Origin: Hypomesus transpacificus
Lineage: Eukaryota > Chordata > Actinopteri > Osmeriformes > Osmeridae
Reading direction: 5' to 3'
Assembly (NCBI RefSeq): GCF_021917145.1
Contig: NC_061080.1
Coordinates: forward strand, 3,577,497-3,641,496
DNA: 64,000 nucleotides
The translations under genes were made by a program, and so were the position numbers. The notes beneath the pieces were generated by a model. It had not been told where the DNA came from and did no database searches. It saw nothing but the letters and a program-made list of their open reading frames with translations. Below are positions 12,437-21,929 of this stretch, in pieces (within the stretch, counting starts at the first letter, position 1; each line of letters begins with the position of its first letter).

Positions 12437-12719
12437 CAATCTGATAATTACAAAATAAGGTTATTTTTAAATTGGGGAACAATAACACTTAATCTGAAAA
12501 AACTCAAGTAGCATTCTCAAAATACAGTTTGGTCATGTGTGTGTAAAAGCTATTGTTGAAGCTAACTTTTACACTGATGTAAAGTGGTTGTGTACAATTA
12601 CTGTAACAAATGCTAATCAGCCTCTCTGTGTGGCTGCAGTCCTGACATGGTGATGTCACAACCTTGTACACAAACAGCTTAACGATTACAAAGGAGATTT
12701 AAACGAAATTCCAGTATTT

Positions 12720-12725
12720 TTTATT
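12720..12725 (-). terminator. Polyadenylation signal AATAAA
   Basis: AATAAA on the minus strand, about 122 bases past the stop codon at 12848, well placed to end the transcript of the multi-exon gene at 12848-21126. Confidence 0.6.
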
Positions 12726-12847
12726 GGAATATACTAAAAACATGGTTACACAGAACTGAAGAAGAGGGAAGAAGCTACGGTTGTTGCCGTAGTGACAGGT
12801 TCTCTCTCTTTGCCACTGCAGCCAGTTGAGTAAGCAGGTGGCGTCCT

Positions 12848-12990
12848 CTACTGGTGAATATCCTTCACACAGCCAAAGCAGAAAGCCCTGGAGAGAACTG
12901 CAGAGATCCCCCGGAAGAAAGCTTTAAAGGACTTTTTCTTCTTCTTCTTCTCCTCTCCTCCAGCAATGGAGGACTCACCAAGGTCTGGAC
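12848..12990 (-). CDS. Terminal exon D of the 12.8-21.1 kb gene
   Basis: Acceptor CCTGTCCAG at 12991-13000, entry phase 1. It encodes a run of six lysines followed by SFKAFFRGISAVLSR and ends in a Cys-containing tail before TAA. The basic-hydrophobic end could bind membranes, which is only inference. Confidence 0.75.
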
Positions 12991-15900
12991 CTGGACAGGA
13001 AACACCATCACACAACAGGGTATGACATAACACAATACTTCAGCACTGTGACCTCTTAAAAATTGTGTGTGTGTGTGTGTGCATATCTGTGTGTCAAAGT
13101 CTGTGTGTGTGAAATGGTGGGAGAGCCAACTAAAGTTGGAAAGCCTAAATGAGTAAATATGCAGTCAGGATCTCACGTTCAGTGCTAAGGGGAGACACTT
13201 TGTTTCTCTTGAATAGTTTGCTTGTCTTTTTTCCCTTAGCAGCCACATTCTGTCCATCCTTAAGGAAAGTCTTCTCTTTCTTCTGGGTTTGGAAGTGAGA
13301 GCAAAGACACACAGATTCATTGAGATTGTCACATGTCGTCCCTTTTTATCGCTGACTCAGCTCAGGTCAGTTATACCTATTGCCAGTGTGTGGTGTTGTT
13401 TTCAGCTTACCAGTGCGAACCATTTCCGGAGGATGGGGGTGTCGGTCTTTCCCAAATGATGTCCCTCTGGGCTAGGGGCCTGAGCCGTGGAGCCCCTGGA
13501 GGTGGAGGAGCTGGTGGAGGATTTGGAGGACGAAGGAGAGAAGTGAACAGAGGTGGAAGAAGAGGAGTAGCAGGAAGTGGAGGAGGATGAGAGGCAGGAA
13601 GCGAGTCTGCTGGCCTTTTCCAAGCCAGCAGACTCCATCTCAAGTCTTTCATCCAAACTTGTGTTGCTTATGAAGGGGCTGGAACTTCCACCAGCCTTTT
13701 CTAAGCCAGCAGAGTCCATCTCAAGTCCTTCATCCAAGCTCATGTTTGTGATGAAGGTGGTGGAATTTCTACCGGCCTTTTCCAAGCCAGCAGTGTCCAT
13801 TTCAAGTCCTTCATCCAAGCTTGTGTTGTTTATGAATGGGCTGGAACTTCCACCGGCCTTTCCCAAACCAGCAGAGTCCTCTGTGCTCTCCTTCTCCTCA
13901 CAACCTGTTTCCAAATCATGACTCTCACCCGACACGGCAGAAGGCCGCCAAACCTCGGCGTGACGGCAGATCACCTTGGCGACATTCTCAGCCATGCAGA
14001 CGATGCCTGCCCCTCCCTGGAGGGCGGAGTGGACCTGGGCCCTGTTGCTATCGGAACAGAGCATCAGCTCAGCGTAGGTCGCCTCAAACATGGCGTCTAG
14101 GGCATCGCCGCCACCGAAGAGCGGGTTCTGGGGTTCATGCTCCAGGATGAGGCCAATCCCGGCCTGGTTCCAGAGAAACCAGCCCACTTCTTGGAGGAGG
14201 ACAGCCTCTATCTCCGAGTTGGTGGGGGTGAAGCAGGAACGAAGGGGTCCCTGGAGGGCCAGGCGTCCCACCAGCCTGTGCAGCAGGTCATGCAGCGTCT
14301 GGTGGTGCAGGGCGCTGGGCCGGGGGGGCATCAGGGCCTTCTCCTGGATCAGAACCTCCCCGGGCTGGAGGGAGGGGGTCTCAGAGGGGCTCGGGGGTAG
14401 GGAGGGATGATCCTGGACCTCCTCAGGGAGGCCTGCAGCTGCATCATCTTCATCCTTCTCCTCGATCAATGCACCCTTGGAAAAGTCATTCATCTGGTAA
14501 TCTGACCCTTCTTCCTTTTTGTGGAAATCATCAGGGTAGGCAGCATTTTGGTTGTTATCCATCTCAAGCTGGCCTACTTCCTGGTTGGTGAGAATTAAAT
14601 CTGGCTCGAGACCTTCTGTTGTCACTTCCTGGTTGATTTCTTCAGAGGAGGAGCTGGCTAGGTTACCTACCCTGGTCATGGCTTCAGCATCAAGGCCTGG
14701 CACAAGAAAACACACTTTTAACTACACTATTACTATTATAGCTATTAACTATACTTTTTTCATAAAATATTTTGGCTATTAACTACAATATTATTATTAT
14801 AGTTATTTACTGGACCTACACTGTCATTCAGCAGAACTACAAAACGTACAAATCTGTCCTACAATAGCATGTCTTACAATAGCATAATTACCAGGTCTTT
14901 TTTATCTAAAGATTTATCTAAAGTAAAAAAAATTCTCTACCTTTGCTGACAACGACCATGTTTTGTTGTGGGTCGTTGCAGGTCTTGTAAAGGTCACTTC
15001 CCGCCTGGGTAGTCAACACCTCACAAATGGCCTCCAACGCCCGCCTCTGGTCCTGGCTGCAGGAGGGCTTCAACCTGCTCTGCGATCTTCTTCTACCCTC
15101 AACCCCATGCCTGGGGCCCGGCGTCATCCCACGGGACCAATCCAGGGAGGGACAGTCACTGCTGTCACTGCTGCTGTCACTGTTGCTGTCACCGCCGTCC
15201 GAGGACACATCGCTGCAGGATGCACGGTGCTCGTCCGTGAGGTCTTCTTCGCCCAGCAGGTTCCCCATCAGGCCCTTGAAGGCCGTCTGGAAGAAATTGT
15301 ACAGCAGAGGTGTGAAGAGCTCCTGGTCCAGACGTTCCTTGTCCTCCAGGTTCTGGAAGTTGGGCTCGGCGCGGCAATGGGGTGTCGAGGGGAGTCGTCC
15401 CATCCGGGTGTCCAGGAGAATCTGATAAATGCGGCCAATCAACTGCTCAGAGAAGTGGTGGATCCTCCCCTGGAACATCCTGGTGCACATGCTGTGGGAT
15501 GCCAGCAGGCGGCCCAGGTCGTACTCTGCCTGGTCAAACGATTTGACAGAGGAGCCTCCGTCGCGTTTGTCATCGTTGGGGGAGGATCTGGAGGCCGAGT
15601 GGGCCATCCGCAGGATGGCGTCCAGCATGATTTCAGCGGTGAGGCTGAGGTCTTGGCAGCTGGCAGAACTGCTAGCCTCGCTCCAGGCGCTAGTGCTCCT
15701 GGAGGAGTAAGGGGCGGTCTCCTCCTTCTTCTGAGGATCCTCCTCCTCCTGCTCCTCCTTGCTAGCACAGCTGCACTCCACTGGTCGCTCCTGCTGGGTG
15801 TCAAAAGGGAGGTATTCCTGATTCCTGCTGCTCCTCCCGCTGCTGTTGCTGGCCCCCGAGCTCCTCCTCCTCCACAGGGCATCCAGCTCCATGGCAACGT

Positions 15901-18900
15901 CTCCTAGCAGGCTCTGGCTAACACACTTCACCACCATGGTGAAGGTCTTACTTCCAGGCTGCAGGAAGTCTGCCACCTCCACTTGCCCAATCAGCTGCTG
16001 GGCTGCGTGGAAGTTCTTCAGGACGTTGTGGATCACGTTGCAGGCCGTAGCCACACTCTGGAGCAGGGAGGCCTCATAGGCCTCTTGGGGCTGGGGCTGG
16101 TCCAGGGAAGAGCCTCCATCTGTGGGCTCCATCTCCTGGAGGAAGCCCCCCACCATCCTCACCAGCTCCAGCTTCTCCTCCGTGGGGACCACACCCGGGC
16201 TGTGGAACAGGGCGTGGCGGGCCAGGATTCCAGAGAGGCTCTCCTTCAGGAAAAAGAGGGTCGGTGACATCACGCAGCTGGGCAAAGCCATCGCCTTTTC
16301 CATCTCTTCCGCCTTCGCCACGCTACCAATGAGGAAGGAGGCCCGCAGGGACACCAGCTCGTTGATGGCGTTGGTGTGGCTGTTGGCAACGGCCTGAATC
16401 TTCTCCTTGGCGTCCTGCCAGGCGTTGCATATCAGGTCCTCGGAGATGCTGGTCACGCGGCAGTCCGACAGCAAGCAGCCGGGGCGGTGGAGTGCAAACT
16501 TCTCCAGCACCTCTCCCATGACAGACTTGTAGAGCTCCTCCACACAGGCTGACAGCCTGTCCTCTGCATCGTGCTCTTGTTTATCCATCACCGCTTGCAC
16601 CTTCAACAGAATCTCTGCCACGGTGAGGGATGCCGTGGCGAGGACGTCCTCCTCCTTGGGCCTATCAGAGTCCAACATCGGAGGCCTGCCACCCAGCAGC
16701 CTGCTCTGGGGCCTGGATCCCTGCCCTCCTATCAGCAGAGGGTGGAACCTCTCTGAGATCATTCTCAGAACGCCCTGTGGGACGTAGGGCTGGGTGGAGC
16801 CCAGAGAAGAGGCCTGGTCCTGGGGAGAATCAGCAGGGTTGAAACATACCATCCCAGTCAGAGAGCCAGTGACAGGCCTGGCTGGGGACAGCAGCCCTGT
16901 GGAAGAGGACCTGTCACTCTGGGAGTCCCAGCTGCTGTAGGAGATGGCGGCGGACAGCGGGCGGCCATCTTGTTCTTTGCGGATGTGGAGGACCTGGTAA
17001 AGGGCCATGGCGGGCAGGACCACCCCTTTGGTCAACTTGAGAACCCACTCCATGAACTCCTCCGAGCGCTCCTGCAGCTCAGCTACGCTCTTGTTCTTAG
17101 AGGGAGGGAGGGAGGGAGGGAGGGAGGGAGGGAGGGAGGGAGGGAGGGAGGGAGGGAGGGAGGGAGGGAGGGAGGGAGGGAGGGAGGGAGGGAGGGAGGG
17201 AGGGAGGGAGGGAAATGTCATGTGGCAATTCAGATACATGTGGTGATTGTCAGACTGAGTAAAAGGAATTCACGTAAACATTTTATTTACCTTTCTCAAC
17301 AGGACCCTGTTGATGATTTTCCAATGACTGTAACGAGAACAAGAACTGGCGTTTGACATCACTTTACAGTACAGTACAACTGCAGACACATCGTAACATT
17401 ATGCTGAACAGGATACTAGTCTAAAGGGGACGTTTGGAGGAACACTCACGGGTGTGACATCATGGCCTCCAACACAGAAAACTTGTCCCCGGTCTCCTCC
17501 AATGACAGAAGACTGGGCGTGGTGTCCCGGGTCACGGGGTCATTCAAGGTTGGAGGTGTAGAAGAGCCTGGAGACTGTGCCTCAGGTCGGCATGGGGGCA
17601 GCGGTAGAGACGGAGGTAGAGACGGAGGTGGAGACGGAGGTCCAGTCACCTGCAGGGAAGAAAAATACTTTAGTCACAGAAAAATAGCAAGTCACAGTAA
17701 CAGAGCCAATATCAGAGATATAGGAGAGGCTGACGAAGATGGAGAGGAGGGGAGGAGCCTGGCTGGAGTCTGTAGTACCAGGGAGGTGGATTAAGGCCTT
17801 CTACTCACCACCATAGCTAGTCCTACCAGCTCGTCAGCCAAGGCTGAACGATAAGCCGCTCCAGCGTCCTCCACAACCCTCCAGGACTCTGCCAGGGGCC
17901 CCTTGTTGGCCCCTGTATCCTTCTCAGCTCCTGCAGCCTTCCTGGCAGCCTTGCTCTTGCGGCTGGGCTCCGGGCATCGAGGAGGCTTTAGCACCAAGTT
18001 CTGACATGATTATCTTGTTATTATTGCACTTCTACAATAGCATATTATATTTGAGATTATATTGATATTAGCTGGTAAAATACAGACTCCCTTGGCTCCA
18101 CCCACTGAAATACTGTTAGACTGCTGCACTTCTGAACCTTTATTATCTACTGTATGTTTGTATGTTGCTTTTGATCAATGTGAACAACATGAACAAAGTG
18201 TCAAATGTGTTGAGTCTCTCCAGGTATGTGTTCCTACCTGGAGGGGGTTCTGATCTTCTGAGAACATTTAATGTGGCAATACAGATACATGTGGTGATCA
18301 GACTGAGTAAAAGGAATTCACGTTAACATTTTATTTACCTTTCTCAAAAGGACCCTGTTGATGATTTTCCAATGACCAGAGGGCGTCGCCAGGAATTTTG
18401 GGCCCCATGAAAAAGAAAATATTGTTAATATTTTTTGATCATTTCTATTAGTTGTTTCTATTTTTTGGGGCCCATGTCAGTCAGGGGCCCCTTAGAAACG
18501 TCCTAACTTTTCCCCCCTGTACGGCGCCCCTGCCAATGACTGTAACAAGAACAAGAACTGATGTTTGACATCACTTTACAGTACAGTACAACTGACGACA
18601 CATCGTAACATTATGCTGAACAGGACACTAGTCTAAAAGGGGACTTTTGGAGGAACACTCACGGGTGTGACATCATGCCCTCCAACACAGAAAGCTTGTC
18701 CCCGGTCTGCTCCAATGACAGAAGACTGGGCGTGGTGTCCCGGGTCACAGGGTCATTCAAGGTTGGAGGTGTAAAATAACCTGGAGACAGCGCCTCAGGT
18801 TGGCATGGGGGCAGAGGTAGAGACGGAGGTGGAGACGGAGGTGCAGAGGAATACGTACTCTCCATTCCATCTGGTGTGGCTCTGCAGCCCAGGGGCCCGA

Positions 18901-21126
18901 GTGTTTCAGAGGCCGATGCTCTGATTGGTTCCACTTGGCGAGAGGAACCTTTGATTTCAGGAAGAACACCTAAAGGAAGAGCGGAGTCACAATTTGATTG
19001 GTGGATCCCTTCTCTTGACAGAAAGTGATCATTTAAATGTTGATACATTAATGAACAAAGACTCACAGTAGCTTGTCTGGGGGATGGGACGCATCTTCGC
19101 ACATGCACCACCAGTCACCTTAAGGCAAGAAACATACTTAGCAAGGCACAGTAACAGAGACAGTATCAGAGATATAGGAGAGGCTGAGGAAGATGGAGAG
19201 GAGGGGAGGAGCCTGGCTGGAGTCTGTAGTACCAGGGAGGTGGATTAGGGCCTTCTACTCACCACCATGCCGAGTCCTACCAGCTCGTTAGCCAGGGCTA
19301 AACGATAAGCCGCTCCAGCGTCCTCCACAACCCTCCAGGACCCTGCCAGGGGCCCCTTGTTGGCCCCTGTATCATTCTCAGCTCCTGCAGCCTTCTTGGC
19401 AGCCTTGCTCTTGCGGCTGGGCTCCGGGCATCGAGCAAGCTTTGGCACCAAGTTCTGACATGATTATATTGTTATTATTGCACTTCGACATTAGCATATT
19501 GTATCTGAGATTATGTTGATATTAGCTGGTCAAATACAAACTCCCTTTGCTCTACCCACTGAAACACTGTTGGACGTATGCACTTCTGAACCTTTATTAT
19601 CTACTGTATGTTTGTATGTTGCTTTGATCAATGTGAACAACATGAACAAAGTGTCAAATGTGTTGAGTCTCTCCAGGTATGTGTTCTTACCTGGAAGGGG
19701 TTCTGATCTTCTGAGAACAGCAGGGCAGGAAGCTTCAGTTCAGCTCCCAGAGCTGGCCGACAGGGCGCGAGGCGGTTGGTAGCGAGACGAGCAAGCTAGA
19801 CACGCACGCACACACACACAGACACACACAGACACACACACACGCCAAGTAAATTAACAGACGTATGGAAACACACACGCGCACACAAACATAAGGATGA
19901 GTGAGAAGGGGCTAGCGGCGAAATACGGCGAGTGTCTTGAACAGAGATTCTTTTTTTTTTTCGAAAAAGAAATGTTACTTTTACATATGAAATATGACTA
20001 TTAAAAAGGTCTACAGTTTTGGGGTAGGCTATTTGTGAAACACAACTGTCAAATGCAAAAGTAGCCTACTGAAACAATTTGGAAAAATCTAGTATCAGAG
20101 ATATAGGAGAGGCTGAGGAAGATGGAGAGGAGGGGAGGAGCCTGGCTGGAGTCTGTAGTACCAGGGAGGTGGATTAGGGCCTTCTACTCACCACCATGCG
20201 TAGTCCTGCCAGCTCGTCAGCCATGGCTGAACGATCAGCCGCTCCAGCGTCCTCCACAACCCTCCAGGACTCTGGCAGGGGCCCCTTGTTGGCCCCTGTA
20301 TCCTTCTCAGCTCCTGCAGCCTTTTTGGCAGCCTTGCTCTTGCGGCTGGGCTCCGGGCATCGAGCAAGCTTTGGCACCAAGTTCTGACATGATTATATTG
20401 TTATTATTGCACTTGGACATTAGCATATTGTATCTGAGATTATGTTGATATCAGCTGGTCAAATACAAACTCCCTTTGCTCTACCCACTGAAACACTGTT
20501 GGACGTATGCACTTCTGAACCTTTATTATCTACTGTATGTTTGTATGTTGCTTTTGATCAATGTGAACAACATGAACAAAGTGTCAAATGTGTTGAGTTT
20601 TTCCAGGTATGTGTTCTTACCTGGAAGGGGTTCTGATCTTCTGAGAACAGCAGGTTAGGAAGCTTCAGTTCAGCTCCCAGAGCTGGCCGACAGGGCGAGA
20701 GGCGGTTGGTAGCGAGACGAGCAAGCTAGACACGCACGCACACACACACAGACACACACAGACACACACACACGCCAAGTAAATTAACAGAGTATGAAAA
20801 CACACACGCGCACACAAACATAAGGATGAGTGAGAAGGGGCTAGCGGCGAAATACGGCGAGTGTCTTGAACAGAGATTATTATTTTTTTTTTCGAAAAAG
20901 AAATGTTACTTTTACATATGAAATATGACTATTAAAAAGGTCTACAGTTTTGGGGTAGGCTATTTGTGAAACACAACTGTCAAACTGTCAAAAGTAGCCT
21001 ACTGAAACAATTTGGAAAATCTAGTATTTTCGTCGATGTTTATCGACAGTCTAAATTGTTTAGGTTTACCAGACTTACCTTCTGTTTAGGCCACCGAAGT
21101 TTTTTATTTTTCGGGATGTCATCCAT
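12848..21126 (-). CDS. Unrecognised multi-exon gene, about 1,586 residues
   Basis: Exons joined by GT..AG sites with matching phases: 21079-21126, 20621-20725, 20192-20383, 19691-19795, 19263-19454, 17809-18000, 17450-17649, 17291-17327, 14941-17095, 13411-14696, 13177-13282, 12848-12990, totalling 4,761 nt (1,587 codons with stop). An alternative uses 19067-19118 and 18663-18969 in place of 17809-18000 and 17450-17649. The protein starts MDDIPKNKKLRWPKQK. It has a large central region rich in predicted helix, a Ser/Glu-rich stretch with 27-residue repeats, and a Lys-rich end finishing FGCVKDIHQ. I found no catalytic motif and do not recognise the family. The continuity of phase over twelve exons makes a real gene very likely. 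The two long frames on the opposite strand here are shadows. Confidence 0.8.
13177..13282 (-). CDS. Exon C of the 12.8-21.1 kb gene
   Basis: 106-nt exon between acceptor AAACCCAG and donor GTGAGATC. It encodes a Lys-rich segment starting KKEKTFLKDG, phase 0 in and phase 1 out, exactly fitting exons B and D. Confidence 0.75.
13411..14696 (-). CDS. Exon B: acidic/Ser-rich, 27-residue repeats
   Basis: 1,286-nt exon from acceptor TTGTGCCAG to donor GTAAGCTG. The first half is acidic and includes an ordered-looking block (around LHDLLHRLVGRLALQ and VLLQEVGWFLWNQAG). The second half has tandem 81-bp (27-residue) repeats built on SAGLEKAG...SLDEGLEMD, then a poly-Ser region. Phase 1 in, phase 0 out. 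Confidence 0.75.
13614..13885 (-). repeat. 81-bp coding tandem repeat
   Basis: The CCAGCAG landmark recurs at 13625, 13706, 13787 and 13868, a perfect 81-bp period. The unit is in frame (27 residues, core GLEKAG), so copy-number changes would keep the reading frame. Confidence 0.85.
14941..17095 (-). CDS. Exon A: main 2.15-kb exon
   Basis: 2,155-nt exon, phase 0 in and 1 out, donor GTAGAGAA. It begins KNKSVAELQERSEEF and encodes about 718 residues, largely helical, with an acidic/Ser-rich linker (Glu-rich at about 15730-15760) and repeated LL..V..VM-type helices such as VAEILLKVQAVMDKQ. An apparent N-terminal run of Ser-Leu-Pro-Pro repeats upstream is not protein: it is the translated microsatellite forming the intron's polypyrimidine tract. 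Confidence 0.8.
17101..17212 (+). repeat. (AGGG)n microsatellite, about 28 units
   Basis: Uninterrupted AGGG repeats on the plus strand; on the gene strand this is (CCCT)n directly preceding the CTAAG acceptor of exon A at 17096-17100. Confidence 0.95.
17291..17327 (-). CDS. 37-nt micro-exon (HWKIINRVLLRK)
   Basis: Acceptor GTTACAG, donor GTAAATAA. Entry phase 2 completes a Pro codon with the preceding exon and exit phase 0 joins exon A. It encodes HWKIINRVLLRK. A second copy at 18339-18539 is split by a hAT MITE. Confidence 0.75.
17450..17649 (-). CDS. Cassette exon Y1 (Pro/Ser-rich)
   Basis: 200-nt exon, acceptor CCCTGCAG and donor GTGAGTGT, phase 0 in, 2 out, ending in VLEAMMSHP. It looks like a fusion of exons W (19067-19118) and Y2 (18663-18969) by an internal deletion: it starts VTG like W and ends like Y2. 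Confidence 0.7.
17809..18000 (-). CDS. Cassette exon X3
   Basis: 192-nt, phase 0-0 exon encoding 64 residues with RCPEPSRKSKAA and WRVVEDAGAAYR. Near-identical in frame to X2 (19263-19454) and X1 (20192-20383). Confidence 0.7.
18218..18270 (-). pseudogene. Truncated cassette exon Z3
   Basis: Only the 3' end of exon Z (ending DQNPLQ plus a GTAGGAAC donor) remains. The sequence upstream switches at about 18268 to the intron that lies next to the microsatellite in the other copy, marking a duplication breakpoint. Confidence 0.6.
18339..18539 (-). pseudogene. Duplicate micro-exon split by hAT MITE
   Basis: Copy of the 37-nt exon at 17291-17327 with intact flanking splice sites, but 164 bp longer: a 156-bp insertion plus an 8-bp target duplication. 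The inserted length is not a multiple of three, so the copy cannot be used in frame. Confidence 0.8.
18377..18532. mobile_element. hAT MITE, 156 bp
   Basis: Ends CAGAGGGCGTCGCC and ACGGCGCCCCTG are imperfect inverted repeats with CAG/CTG tips. The exact 8-bp duplication CCAATGAC flanks it at 18369-18376 and 18533-18540. Non-coding. Confidence 0.9.
18663..18969 (-). CDS. Cassette exon Y2
   Basis: 307-nt exon, phase 1 in and 2 out, acceptor CTTCCTTTAG and donor GTGAGTGT. It encodes GVLPEIKGSSRQVEPIR and then a Pro-rich part matching Y1. In phase with exon W upstream and with the micro-exon at 17291 downstream, but not with X3. Confidence 0.65.
19067..19118 (-). CDS. Cassette exon W
   Basis: 52-nt exon encoding VTGGACAKMRPIPQTSY, phase 0 in and 1 out, joining X2 to Y2 in frame. 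Its start matches the start of Y1. Confidence 0.65.
19263..19454 (-). CDS. Cassette exon X2
   Basis: 192-nt, phase 0-0, 64 residues beginning NLVPKLARCPEP, ending at GTGAGTAG. Copy of X1 and X3 with few substitutions. Confidence 0.7.
19691..19795 (-). CDS. Cassette exon Z2
   Basis: 105-nt, phase 0-0 exon encoding 35 residues from LARLATNRLAP to SEDQNPFQ; donor GTAAGAAC. Near-identical to Z1. Confidence 0.7.
20192..20383 (-). CDS. Cassette exon X1
   Basis: 192-nt, phase 0-0 exon; copy of X2/X3 with small changes near its 3' end (AADRSAMADELAGLRMV). Confidence 0.7.
20621..20725 (-). CDS. Cassette exon Z1
   Basis: 105-nt exon equivalent to Z2, with about two residue differences; flanked by a CA-rich intron segment (20732-20774) that is also duplicated. 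Confidence 0.7.
21079..21126 (-). CDS. First coding exon, MDDIPKNKKLRWPKQK
   Basis: 48-nt exon from ATG at 21124-21126 to a consensus donor GTAAGTCT. The start was chosen because it is the first ATG, ends at a perfect donor in phase 0, and joins Z1 without a stop. A decayed copy of this exon lies at about 21980-22040. Confidence 0.65.
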
Positions 21127-21929
21127 GTTTCTTTAAAGATGACAATCTAGGAAATACTCAAATAAATACACATTTTCCACAATAAATATACATTTCCACT
21201 ACACTTTTCAACGAGAAAAAAGTAGACGCGATTCGTTCCTTGCCTGCTGCATCAATGACTGATTTGAGTTTGTAACGTTCTTATAAATTTGTAAAGCGCG
21301 TCACAATCCCTGTCTGCCCGATCACGTCATAATATGTCTATACACCATGGAGAGGGCCATGCATCGTCTCTTCCTAAACAATGCGTTTTAGACAGAAAAG
21401 TGTCATTTTTATTTGATCAATAAACCAAGTTTTCTTGCCATCTATATGTTTCATGCCTCAATGGCGCCACCTACAGGCTGTATGGATAAATGAACCTGTG
21501 GGAGTTTCGTCCAGGGCCCAATAGACACACATAAACAACCATAGTCATTTTAAGTACTGGTTAAGTTATTATCAGCATTAGGCCTACTGTGTATATAGAC
21601 AGACTTCAGTCCCCACCCCACACATGTCATATGCCAAAGCACGTACATAGTCGTACTCAAATACTGCTTAAAGATACTGCTTGAAACCAACAACAAGCAA
21701 CTGAATAGAGTTGTAGCAGTAATACTGATTGACATTCAAATAGATTGAGACTCGTGCTCGACAGATTGGTTGGTTAAACAGGAAATATGCAAGAATATTT
21801 ACTTTGTGTTTTACCTTGGCTAATACTGCATCTGAGGATTATATCTGTAACTATGATGTCGAATCGATACGATTAACGATACTGAACACTGCATTCACCT
21901 ACTGATTATTATTATTTTAAATGACAGAA

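Noticed and set aside
14963..16842. Long plus-strand open frames up to 314 residues
   Set aside because: They are antisense shadows of exon A of the minus-strand gene, whose phases and splice sites are consistent; the plus frames have Leu/Arg-rich shadow composition.
17101..17239. Pro-Pro-Ser-Leu repeat protein N-terminus on the minus strand
   Set aside because: It is the translated (CCCT)n intron tract ahead of the CTAAG acceptor; the micro-exon at 17291-17327 joins exon A in phase without it.
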